Positions 17,195 to 27,100 of a stretch of DNA of 64,000 nt are shown one piece after another (the first letter of the stretch is position 1; each line of letters starts with the position of its first letter). Made by a program: the position numbers and the translations under genes. Under the pieces are notes generated by a model. It was not told the DNA's origin. It did not search any database and saw only the letters and a list, made by a program, of their open reading frames with translations. The DNA comes from Bacteroidales bacterium (GTDB taxonomy: Bacteria; Bacteroidota; Bacteroidia; Bacteroidales; ML635J-15): positions 1 to 64,000 of the forward strand of contig JAGOLH010000003.1 of assembly GCA_017994175.1 (NCBI GenBank), given 5' to 3'.

Positions 17195-20100
17195 TTGACG
17201 CAGGTATATAAAATAGTATGGCTCTTTTCCATCTTCACCCTGATAATTTTTCGTTTCAGTGGTTTTTCACAGGAATTGAGTGTAAAACTACTACCCGGAG
17301 AACAAAAGGTGTTCGAACAAGCTGTTTATGAATTTGAGAGTGAATCGTATCTTTCGGCAAAAGAACGATTCTCGCAGCTTCTGAGCCTATATCCAAGAGA
17401 AATATATTTCAATTATGCCTACGGGGCATGTCTTGTTTGTTTGAATACTGAATTTACAAAAAGCATAGATTATTTGGAATATGCCTTAGACGGGGGTATG
17501 TATCAGGCAAACTACTTTCTTGGAATGGCCTATCATCTGCGTTATATGTTCGACAACGCTATTCGTTACTACGAAGATTATCAGCAAAGGGCAACGGGAA
17601 AGGACATAAAGCTGCTGCCGGTGGACCGGCAGATTAAAATGGCGCAAAACGGAATTGACCTGATTCGGTATAGCTATGATTTGCAAGTTGTTGAATCGAA
17701 AAACGTAAAAACTGACAATTTTTACTACTCCTACAACTCAAACTCCAGAAGTGGAGAAATAGTTGTTATCCCCGAAGCCTTTAAAACTAAAAACGACAAG
17801 AAACGAAACTATTCAGGTTTGATGTATGTTTCAAAGTTGTACAATATTGCATTTTTCAGCAGCTATGGTACAGAAAAGAAAAGTAATCTTGACTTGTATA
17901 TGGTAGTTAAAGAAGGTGATGCATGGAGTGCTCCCAAAAAGCTGCCGAAAATTGTAAATTCCGTTGAAGATGAGTCATTTCCGTTTTTTCACCCTAATGG
18001 AGAATTCTTGTATTTTAGTTCAAAAGGTCACAACAGCATGGGCGGTTACGATATTTTCAGAGTTGCCTATAACCGCGAATCGGATAAATGGTCGGAACCG
18101 GAGAACCTCGATTTTCCTATCAACACTCCACTTGAAGATATTATGTACATAACAGACGATAGGGACCTTACTGCCTTTTTTGCATCAACCAGAGAGGCTG
18201 AAGCCGGAAGAATCGGAGTGTATCAGATATTGATTGAAAAAAATCCGGCCCAACGGCAGATTGCAAACATCGATGACGTAAGAAAGACTTCACATTTGCA
18301 AATTAACCCTATAGCAGTAAAAGAATTCGAAAAAAGGTCGCAGGCGCTGATTGCCTTGAATAACGATACTGCTTCTGAGTTCAATAATCAAATCCCTGAC
18401 ATTAACACCCCATCAAATGATACCGCCACTACTGATAAACTCCATGAAGCAAACACCAACATTGATAGTTTACAAAAAAGAGCTGAATTTTACACAATTA
18501 AAAACGAAGCGACCCTGTCGCAAATTCAGCAGTACATGGATGAAATCGATAGGCTCGAGGTGGAGAAACAACTAATTGCTGGTAAAAACATCCCTGCCGA
18601 AGAAAAAAACAAGCAAATTTCAAATATTGACGCGAAAATATATGTCTACACCGACAGCCTTGCTGTTTTAAAGGACCTATCTGACAATTACGAGCTTACC
18701 ATTAATGAAATGAAGCAGAAATCAGACTATTACAATACCCAAATAACTGAAATCGAAAATCATAATACCGAAAACCCTACCAACGAAAAAAGTCTGGATA
18801 TTATAAATACCGAAGTCAAGAAAGAACTTACTGTTAATCCGGGGTCAGATTTTCTGGAAAACCTGCAAAAGGAAATTGAAGCCAAAAACAATCAAATCAG
18901 AACAAACCACGACTATCTACAGTCAGTTGAGAGGAGAATTAACGAAATTGATTCGCAAATCATGGATTTGAACGACAGCTTGCTGTTTACGAATGACCCT
19001 GAAAAACAACAGGCAGCAAGGAAACAAATTGAAATGCTTAAAACGGAGCGGAATCGCCTGGTTGTAGATTACAAAGAACGGTTTCTCCAACAGGAATTCC
19101 TTATAAAAGAAACCCGGCAGCTCGAAAAAGAACAGGCAATTGCAGCATCATTAGTAAATGAACCGAATGTCAATTACCCTAAAACAGGGCTCAGTGCTGA
19201 AATTGTGCTGAATAAGGCAGAAAAATATATTGCTCGCCGCGATCAGCGAAACCTGAAAGATCTTGCTGTAATGCAGAACCAGGTGCTCGATTCTGTGTTT
19301 TTCGACAATTCAACTCTGGCAAATAATAGGATATTGGCTGAAAACAATATGTTGCACGAGAAAACCCTGCACGAGAAAAATAATATCCAGAAAATACATA
19401 TAATCACCGAAAGCCCTCTTTTTGATGAAAGCCTTGTAAACACTTACCTTGCAACAGCCGATTCTCTCGGAGCAGAACTTGAACATACCCAAAAAATGTT
19501 TGAGTCGGAAACCAATATCGAAAAGAGGAACGAACTCCTGAACAATTATAATAACACCCTTGCTGAACTTAATGAAGTTTATACCCACATCAACGATGAA
19601 ATTACTGTAGTAAACAACACGATTGCTGTTAATAATGTTTCGAATGAAAATGTTGATGACATCAGAGATAAAACCGAAAGCCAGATTGCTATTCAAAAAG
19701 AAAAGGGACTCTCAAATGATGTAATACTCGCAGAAGATTACCTTACAACTGCTGATTCATTATATGCAATGGCAGCGGAAGCGGATGACAAATTGCCGGC
19801 CTTGCAGGATTATTACCTGAAAGAAGCAATAATATATGAAGCAAAAGCATTCGAAATTACACACAACAACCTTACGGCAAATAATCAGAATAATTTTAAT
19901 AACACAAACCAAAACGAAACGATAAATTCTGACACTTTATTGGTTTATCAACCTGACTCCTTATCAATTGATAGCATTATCAATGAAACCAAGCAACAGA
20001 TCCAGATTATTGAAAACACATATAGCAACCAAAACAACGACAGCATCTGGGATAAAACTATTGCCGGTTACAACGAGCTTGATGAAATAAATTCTGCCAT

Positions 20101-23100
20101 CAGGAATACATCTGATGACAATACAAAAATAAGCTTGCAGGATTATGCAACTCAAATTTTTAAGGAAACCCGCGACCTGCATGCACAGGCTGCTGAGCAA
20201 CTGCTAAATAAGAACCTTGAAGAATATCTAATTTTTGATAAATCATTCAGGGAAACAAGTGACCATAGCATTTCGAAGGCGAACACCCCTGAAGCTTTAG
20301 ACCGTCGTAATTCGGCAATAGCACTGCATAACCAGGCAGCAAACCTGCTGATTGCTGCAGAAGAAACAACCAACGACAGTTTGAAAAATGAATTGATAAT
20401 TGAAGCTGCCCAGCTCGAGAGTCAGGCCGTGCAAGAATATAAAAAGGCTTTCGAAATTGCCATAGACACCAACTTCTATACATCAGTTAAAGAACCTGAA
20501 TACAGCTTCGTTACCAGTAATTTAACCATAGACACGATTGTATCGGAATACATCGAAATTAGAAATGAATTGCCACAATCAAATACCAACCTTCAGTCAA
20601 CCAACGAAGAAGAGATTGTGATGCAGCAAATCGACTCTTTGCTAATAAAAGCAGAAAACATAAATACTTCCATTGCTTCGTTACAAACGGAATATGAAAA
20701 AACAGACATTCCATCGGAGCAAAACCGTATAATCAATGAAATTGATTCGCTCAGGAATGAGCAGGAGATTATTGTGGACTCAGCCTACAGTACGCTCGTT
20801 GATTTACAGCAACAGAAAATCAGAAAAAACAGAGATTTTATTGAAGCAAATAAAGCCAATTACACTGACCGTAAAAAGTTGTACCTCGAAATTGAAGATG
20901 ATTATCTAAGTTACAGCAAAGCCATCAGCGATAAAGCATACCGGAGCGAAACCAATTACTTCTACCTGCTTCAGGAAATTGTAGTTTTTGGCGACAGCAT
21001 TCTTGCAAAACAACAGCAGTTAATTTCGGAAAAAACAAACAATACTCAACCTGAAAACAAAACAATTACCAGCCGCATCGAAGAAATTGGCAGGAAAATG
21101 CTGAAAACGGATAATTGGGTTGCCGAAAACGTGCAACGCCAGGCCACTAGTTTTGAAAATCAGCGCAATAACCTGACTGTTCCTTCCGAGGCTCAAAAAA
21201 ATTACATGCAGAATAGCGAAAGAACACTTACTTCGAATATGCATATTATTAATAACAACCCGGAAATCAAATCAATAGTAACCCGGGCTGATAGTGCTAT
21301 GAATGAGGCTGCTACAATTCGAAAGGAGCTATCCGACAATTTTCAGACCTACTCAAACAATGAAATTGAAGCCCGTGTGGCCCGGGCCGATTCACTCGAA
21401 ACCCTAGGACTGGCATACCAGAACAAAGCAATTGAGTTAATTGAAGTTGATAAACAGCTTGCTATTGCGCGCGAAGACAGTGTACGGTATGCTCAAAAAG
21501 AAGCTGCATGGAACGACACGTTTAATGTAAACCGTAACTTGCTCGACACAATTTCTACAACGAGCACCGAAATAAATTCGGCTATAGAAAAAGCAATTAT
21601 TGTTTCGGACAGTTTGATGAATGAAGCTACCAAGATTCGGGATAATATTAGCGATAACAATAACAGGTTTACAGAGAATGAGAAAAATCAACTGCAACAA
21701 CATGCAGATTCGCTAACTACTGCCGCAATCGATTTACAAAATCAAGCGATTAAATTTTCAACCAACAACGATATTCAATCCGCACAGCTGATTAATTCCA
21801 ACTACAGTTATTTAATTGAGAATCCAATTAGGGATAGCATTGTTATGACATACCGGCCTATAAGCAAAGAAAGCCTATTCCTCCTGCCTGAAAATGAAAT
21901 TGATGCAAACAAGTTCCTGAACAATACAACTGATAGAGAAGTAATCGATAAATTAACAAAGGAACGTGAAGAATTACGGTTGCAAATAAAATCAATTGAC
22001 GAAGAAATCCTGCTTGTTCAGGACTATATCTCAAAAACCAGTAACGCTACGGACAAAACCAAACTTATTGCCGAACGTGACAGTCTACTTACCGACAGAA
22101 GCCAAAAGGTGGAAAAGTACTTAGCAACAAATGACGATATTCTGAATTATTCCATTTCGAAACTTGAAGAAAAGCGATTGAAATTAAAAACAGATTCCCC
22201 TGCTTTAAAACAGCAGGCTGATAGTCTGACAAAGGATGCAAGGCGCAAGGAACAACAAGCCGATTCGTTGCGGATAGCAGCTATGCAGAGCAATGATATA
22301 ATTAATTCGAAAAGCGACCTGCTGGCTCAGGCAAATGCCTTAGATGAAGAGGCACTTTCGCAACGAAGTGAGGCAATCATGATACTTGAAAGCCCTGCTG
22401 CTGATACTGTTCAACAAAACACGGTTCTTAATGGTAATAATACAAATAATACCCCTGCATCAGAAAATGTTCTTGTTTTCAGAATCCAATTTGCTGCATA
22501 TAACCGAATTGTTGGAGATGAATACACAAAAGGCCTAAGCCCTCTGTTCACAGAGAAAGTCCCTGATAGACAGCTGATACGGTATATGACCGGCGATTAT
22601 CCCAATTTCGAAACGGCTGCCCGTGCGCTTCCCGGTGTTAAAAATGTTGGCTTCAACGATGCTTTTATTGTTGCTTACTTGAATGGGAAACGGATTACCA
22701 TATTTGAAGCGAACCAATACCTTGCACAACAAAAAGTATCAAAGAACGAGATTATTGCTGTAAATGACCAGCAACAAGCGACAAACCAAAATGTAACAGA
22801 CTCCGTTGAAAAAGCGAACTCACAATATGGCATAATAGATGTAAAAGCCGTAGAAGGGGTTTTTCTCTGTGTGCAATTTGCTGCAGCAAAAAGGATTTTA
22901 CTACCCGGTGAGATTTTCGGGTTAAGTGCTGATTTTCTGGAATTTTTAGACAATGGTTATATCAGGCACCTGAGCGGAAAATTCTATTCAATGAACGATG
23001 CTGCCAATGCCCGAAACATAATACGAGCTACAGGGGCAAACGATGCATTTATTACCGCTTATCGAAACGGGGTAAGGATACCGGTTAACGAAGCTCTTCA

Positions 23101-23461
23101 GCTAATTGCCTCACAGCCATCCGGCTCCACCGATACTGCAACAATTGCTGTTCATAAAACAAATACACCAAATCCGGCCATTAACACTGAGAGTTTTGTC
23201 ATTGAAATTTATGTACAGATAGGTGCTTATCGTTCTGAAGTGAATACAGAAATTTACAACATGTTCAAAAATATAGCTGGAACTAACAACATTACCACTG
23301 TTCAAAGAAACAATCTTATCATATATCGTATTGGTCCTCTACAATCAAAAGCCACTGCTAACGAAGTGCGTATAACAGCAGTTGAAGCGGGAATAACAGA
23401 TGCCTTTATTGTTGCTTATAAAAACGGGAAACAAATACCATTACGTGAAATAAATGATTAG
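17195..23461 (+). CDS. Giant envelope protein: TPR, PD40 propeller, helical ADSL repeats, three SPOR-like repeats
   Basis: This 2088-residue protein has a signal peptide at 1-26 (FTLIIFRFSGFSQ) and TPR-like helices at about 30-160. PD40 blades at about 185-345 include SFPFFHPNGEFLYFSSKGHN and SMGGYDIFRV, the form seen in PorE-like and OmpA-linked proteins. About 1400 residues follow, rich in Asn, Glu, Gln and Ile, predicted helical, with a recurring ADSL motif. Three related repeats end the protein (about 1757-1845, 1885-1972, 1999-2088), each with a VQ(F/I)(A/G)A start and (T/N)DAFI(V/T)AY near the end, similar to SPOR peptidoglycan-binding domains. It could link the outer membrane to peptidoglycan. 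No ATG exists at the front; TTG at 17195 is the only start that keeps the signal peptide. clpS follows by 21 nt. Confidence 0.85.
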   Translation: MTQVYKIVWLFSIFTLIIFRFSGFSQELSVKLLPGEQKVFEQAVYEFESESYLSAKERFSQLLSLYPREIYFNYAYGACLVCLNTEFTKSIDYLEYALDGGMYQANYFLGMAYHLRYMFDNAIRYYEDYQQRATGKDIKLLPVDRQIKMAQNGIDLIRYSYDLQVVESKNVKTDNFYYSYNSNSRSGEIVVIPEAFKTKNDKKRNYSGLMYVSKLYNIAFFSSYGTEKKSNLDLYMVVKEGDAWSAPKKLPKIVNSVEDESFPFFHPNGEFLYFSSKGHNSMGGYDIFRVAYNRESDKWSEPENLDFPINTPLEDIMYITDDRDLTAFFASTREAEAGRIGVYQILIEKNPAQRQIANIDDVRKTSHLQINPIAVKEFEKRSQALIALNNDTASEFNNQIPDINTPSNDTATTDKLHEANTNIDSLQKRAEFYTIKNEATLSQIQQYMDEIDRLEVEKQLIAGKNIPAEEKNKQISNIDAKIYVYTDSLAVLKDLSDNYELTINEMKQKSDYYNTQITEIENHNTENPTNEKSLDIINTEVKKELTVNPGSDFLENLQKEIEAKNNQIRTNHDYLQSVERRINEIDSQIMDLNDSLLFTNDPEKQQAARKQIEMLKTERNRLVVDYKERFLQQEFLIKETRQLEKEQAIAASLVNEPNVNYPKTGLSAEIVLNKAEKYIARRDQRNLKDLAVMQNQVLDSVFFDNSTLANNRILAENNMLHEKTLHEKNNIQKIHIITESPLFDESLVNTYLATADSLGAELEHTQKMFESETNIEKRNELLNNYNNTLAELNEVYTHINDEITVVNNTIAVNNVSNENVDDIRDKTESQIAIQKEKGLSNDVILAEDYLTTADSLYAMAAEADDKLPALQDYYLKEAIIYEAKAFEITHNNLTANNQNNFNNTNQNETINSDTLLVYQPDSLSIDSIINETKQQIQIIENTYSNQNNDSIWDKTIAGYNELDEINSAIRNTSDDNTKISLQDYATQIFKETRDLHAQAAEQLLNKNLEEYLIFDKSFRETSDHSISKANTPEALDRRNSAIALHNQAANLLIAAEETTNDSLKNELIIEAAQLESQAVQEYKKAFEIAIDTNFYTSVKEPEYSFVTSNLTIDTIVSEYIEIRNELPQSNTNLQSTNEEEIVMQQIDSLLIKAENINTSIASLQTEYEKTDIPSEQNRIINEIDSLRNEQEIIVDSAYSTLVDLQQQKIRKNRDFIEANKANYTDRKKLYLEIEDDYLSYSKAISDKAYRSETNYFYLLQEIVVFGDSILAKQQQLISEKTNNTQPENKTITSRIEEIGRKMLKTDNWVAENVQRQATSFENQRNNLTVPSEAQKNYMQNSERTLTSNMHIINNNPEIKSIVTRADSAMNEAATIRKELSDNFQTYSNNEIEARVARADSLETLGLAYQNKAIELIEVDKQLAIAREDSVRYAQKEAAWNDTFNVNRNLLDTISTTSTEINSAIEKAIIVSDSLMNEATKIRDNISDNNNRFTENEKNQLQQHADSLTTAAIDLQNQAIKFSTNNDIQSAQLINSNYSYLIENPIRDSIVMTYRPISKESLFLLPENEIDANKFLNNTTDREVIDKLTKEREELRLQIKSIDEEILLVQDYISKTSNATDKTKLIAERDSLLTDRSQKVEKYLATNDDILNYSISKLEEKRLKLKTDSPALKQQADSLTKDARRKEQQADSLRIAAMQSNDIINSKSDLLAQANALDEEALSQRSEAIMILESPAADTVQQNTVLNGNNTNNTPASENVLVFRIQFAAYNRIVGDEYTKGLSPLFTEKVPDRQLIRYMTGDYPNFETAARALPGVKNVGFNDAFIVAYLNGKRITIFEANQYLAQQKVSKNEIIAVNDQQQATNQNVTDSVEKANSQYGIIDVKAVEGVFLCVQFAAAKRILLPGEIFGLSADFLEFLDNGYIRHLSGKFYSMNDAANARNIIRATGANDAFITAYRNGVRIPVNEALQLIASQPSGSTDTATIAVHKTNTPNPAINTESFVIEIYVQIGAYRSEVNTEIYNMFKNIAGTNNITTVQRNNLIIYRIGPLQSKATANEVRITAVEAGITDAFIVAYKNGKQIPLREIND

Positions 23462-23470
23462 TTTTTTGCG

Positions 23471-23478
23471 TATATTTG
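23471..23478 (+). promoter_or_regulatory. Perfect -7 box very close to clpS start
   Basis: TATATTTG matches the TAnnTTTG box exactly but ends only 4 nt before the clpS ATG, with no clear TTTG at the expected distance upstream. If used, the clpS mRNA would be almost leaderless. Confidence 0.3.
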
Positions 23479-23482
23479 CAGT

Positions 23483-23761
23483 ATGACAAAAAAGGATACA
23501 CAAATACAAAATTCAGGCAATCCGAGCGAGAATTTGTCTCTGGATAACATTCTTGTTTTGCATAACGACGATTTCAACACATTTGATTTTGTTATTGAAT
23601 GTCTGGTTACCATTTGCGATCACGATGACCTTCAAGCTGAGCAATGTGCTTTTCTCACGCATTATAAAGGAAAGTGTGAAATTAAGAAAGGAAAATTCGA
23701 CATTTTGAAGCCAATGAAGGACTCTCTGGTTGAGAAGGGGCTTAGTGTTACATTAGAATAA
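23483..23761 (+). CDS. clpS: ATP-dependent Clp protease adaptor ClpS
   Basis: This 92-residue protein shows ILVLHNDDFNTFDFVIECLVTIC, the ClpS core with the NDD substrate-binding Asn and Asp residues. QAEQCAFLTHYKGKCEIKKGKFD supplies the His of the N-degron pocket and the ClpA/C contact surface. It delivers N-end-rule substrates to the Clp protease. The N-terminal 18 residues are a flexible tail, as is usual. It lies 21 nt behind the giant gene and ends at a strong terminator. Confidence 0.92.
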   Translation: MTKKDTQIQNSGNPSENLSLDNILVLHNDDFNTFDFVIECLVTICDHDDLQAEQCAFLTHYKGKCEIKKGKFDILKPMKDSLVEKGLSVTLE

Positions 23762-23795
23762 AAAAAGGCTGCGATTGTTAAAGGCAGCCTTTTTC
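23762..23795. terminator. Bidirectional terminator between clpS and DUF3467 gene
   Basis: AAAAAGGCTGC and GGCAGCCTTTTT form the stem around GATTGTTAAA, with A and T runs suited to both strands. It closes clpS and, on the minus strand, the long rpoBC gene run. Confidence 0.85.
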
Positions 23796-23811
23796 AATTT
23801 CATATACAATT

Positions 23812-24135
23812 TCAGGCCTGAGCTGTAGGTCCTCCGAATGTCATTGGAATTACAGGTCCCTGACTCGATTCATTTACTTTAATAGGCCCGTTCATTTGCT
23901 CGTATTTTTGAATATTGTCCTTTAAAGCCATCATTAGTCTTTTGGCATGCTCCGGAGTGAGAATGACTCTTGATTTCACCTGAGCTTTCGGAACACCGGG
24001 CATAATCCTTACGAAATCGATTACAAACTCTGAACTGCTATGTGTTATCACAGCGAGATTCGAGTAGGTACCCTGAGCGACATCTTCCTTAAGTTCGATG
24101 CTGATCTGATTTTGTTTAAGGTTTTTATCTTCCAT
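23812..24135 (-). CDS. DUF3467 domain protein
   Basis: This 107-residue protein matches the DUF3467 pattern: IELKEDVAQGTYSNLAVITHSSSEFVIDF, RIMPGVPKAQVKSRVILTPEHAKRLMMAL. The family is short, conserved in Bacteroidota and of unknown function. It starts 5 nt after the rpoC stop and is the last gene before the terminator, so it is almost surely made together with the RNA polymerase subunits. A role near transcription or translation is an inference from position. Confidence 0.88.
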   Translation of the reverse strand: MEDKNLKQNQISIELKEDVAQGTYSNLAVITHSSSEFVIDFVRIMPGVPKAQVKSRVILTPEHAKRLMMALKDNIQKYEQMNGPIKVNESSQGPVIPMTFGGPTAQA

Positions 24136-24140
24136 ATTTC

Positions 24141-27100
24141 TTATTCATTGACGTGTTCGTATTTCTCACTGACCTGAGCCATTTCTTCTTTGTTGCCAAC
24201 CAAATATGTACTGTATTCGCGCAATCCTGTTCCGGCAGGAATCAGGTGTCCGACAATTACATTTTCTTTCAATCCATCGAGAGGATCTACTTTTCCGCTA
24301 ATAGCAGCCTCATTCAGAACCTTTGTTGTTTCCTGGAATGAAGCGGCTGACATGAAGCTCTTTGTTTGCAATGCAGCTCTTGTAATACCCTGCAACACTT
24401 GGCTTGAAGTTGCCGGAACGGCATCGCGGGCCATTATTGGCTGAAGGTCTTTACGTTTCAAAATAGAATTCTCATCGCGCAGTTTTCTGGCGGAAATAAT
24501 CTGTCCAGCTTTCGCAGTAGATGAATCACCGGGCTCAATAACCACTTTTTTATCGAAGATAGCGTCGTTAACTTCCCGGAATTCCCATTTATCAACAATT
24601 TGCTTCTCGAGGAAACGGGTATCACCCGGGTCTTCTATTTCGACTTTTCGCATCATTTGCCGAACAATTACTTCGAAATGTTTATCGTTAATTTTCACAC
24701 CCTGCATACGGTAAACTTCCTGAACCTCACTTACAATATATTCCTGAACCATTGTGGGTCCTTTAATATTCAGTATATCGATTGGCGTAATAGCTCCTTC
24801 CGACAATGGTGTTCCGGCACGAACAAAATCGCTGTCTTGTACGAGAATTTGTTTTGATAATGGTACCAGATAGCGTTTCTCCTCATTTTCCTTTGAACGG
24901 ATAATGATTTCCCTGTTACCACGTTTAATTTTTCCGAATTCTACCTGACCATTGATTTCACAAACAACTGCCGGGTTCGACGGATTTCGTGCTTCGAAAA
25001 GTTCGGTAACACGTGGCAAACCACCGGTGATGTCACCACCTTTACCAACAACTCTCGGTATCTTAACAAGAATTTTACCTGCGACTACTTTTTCGTTCTC
25101 CTGAACAATGATATGTGCACCCACAGGGAGGTTATAAGTTTTCAGGACTTCGTTTTTACCGGTAATAATCTTTACAACTGGTATTTTCGACTTATCTCTG
25201 GTTTCGATAATTACTTTTTCGCGATAGCCTGTCTGATCATCCGCTTCTTCTCGATAAGTAATCCCTTCAATAACATTTTCAAAGTCAACTTTACCGGCAA
25301 CTTCAGTAATGATTACTGAGTTGAACGGATCCCAGCTGCAAACCACAGTGTTTTTCTCAACAAACTGACCTGGTTTTACGAATAGTTTCGACCCATAAGG
25401 AATATTGTTAGTCATAATAATGATGCCTGTGTTTTTATCAACCAGTCTCATTTCGCCCATACGACCAATAACAATATCATATTTTTCACCTTGTTCATTA
25501 ACGTATTCAACTGTTCTGAGATCCTCAATCTCAACAATACCTTCGTATTTCACAAAAATAGTTGATTCAGTTGCAATGTTACCTGCAACCCCGCCGACGT
25601 GGAAAGTACGAAGGGTAAGCTGTGTTCCCGGCTCACCAATTGATTGAGCCGCTATCACACCAACAGCTTCACCTTTTTGCACCATTCGTCCAGTTGCCAG
25701 ATTTCGGCCATAGCATTTTGCACAAACACCTCGTTTCGATTCGCAAGTTAACACCGACCTGATTTCAACCTCTTCGATAGGAGATGAATCAATAATATCG
25801 GCTACGTCTTCTGTGATTTCCTGCCCGGCAGCAACAATAAGTTCTCCCGTCTGAGGATGATATACATCATGAACTGTTGTACGACCCAGTATTCTTTCAT
25901 AGAGTGTTTCAACCACTTCTTCGTTTTTCTTGATTGTGGTTGCCACAAGTCCTCTCAGCGTTCCGCAGTCTTCTTCGTTGATTACAATGTCCTGAGCCAC
26001 GTCAACAAGTCGTCGTGTGAGGTAACCAGCGTCTGCAGTTTTAAGAGCTGTGTCGGCAAGACCCTTACGTGCGCCGTGAGTTGAAATAAAATACTCCAGA
26101 ATCGACAAGCCTTCTTTGAAGTTGGAAAGAATCGGGTTTTCAATAATTTCAGCTCCGGTTGAGATTGATTTCTGCGGTTTACCCATCAAACCCCTCATAC
26201 CACACAACTGCCTAATCTGTTCGTTAGAACCGCGGGCACCGGAGTCAAGCATCATATATACTGAATTAAAGCCCTGATTGTCTTCCGACAACTGCTTCAT
26301 AACTTCTTTTGCAAGGTTTGCATTTACGTGAGTCCATACGTCGATAACCTGATTGTACCTTTCATTATTGGTAATAAACCCTGATTCGTAATTAGATCGT
26401 ATTTCCTCAACAGCACGATAGCCTTCTTCAATCATTTTCTGTTTGCTTTCAGGTACTATCACATTATCGAGGTTAAACGACAGACCTCCTTTGAAAGCCA
26501 TGCTGAAACCAAGATCTTTAATATCGTCGAGGAATTTTGCAGTGGCAGCTGTTCCTGCCTTTTTGAGCACTGTTCCAATAATCGAACGTAAGGATTTTTT
26601 TGTCAGTACTTCGTTCAAATAGCCAACTTCTCTGGGAACTGACTGGTTAAAAATAACGCGTCCGGTTGTTGTTTCAATCAAATGATTGATGTAGTTGCCA
26701 TCTTTATCAATATCATCAACCTTAACTTTAATGATTGCATGCAAGCCAAGTTTTGCCTCGTTGTATGCAATAATTACTTCTTTAGGTCCATAGAACGTCA
26801 GCCCTTCTCCCAAAGCGCCCCTGCGTTTTTTGGTGATATAATACAATCCAAGTACCATGTCCTGAGATGGAACAGTAATTGGAGCACCGTTTGCAGGGTT
26901 AAGTATATTATGTGAAGCCAACATCAGCAGTTGCGCTTCGATGATAGCTTCGTTTCCAAGTGGCAGGTGAACTGCCATCTGGTCACCGTCGAAGTCAGCA
27001 TTGAAAGCAGTGCAGACTAATGGGTGCAATTGAATAGCCTTTCCTTCAATAAGTTTGGGTTGAAAAGCCTGAATTCCCAAACGGTGCAGTGTTGGGGCCC

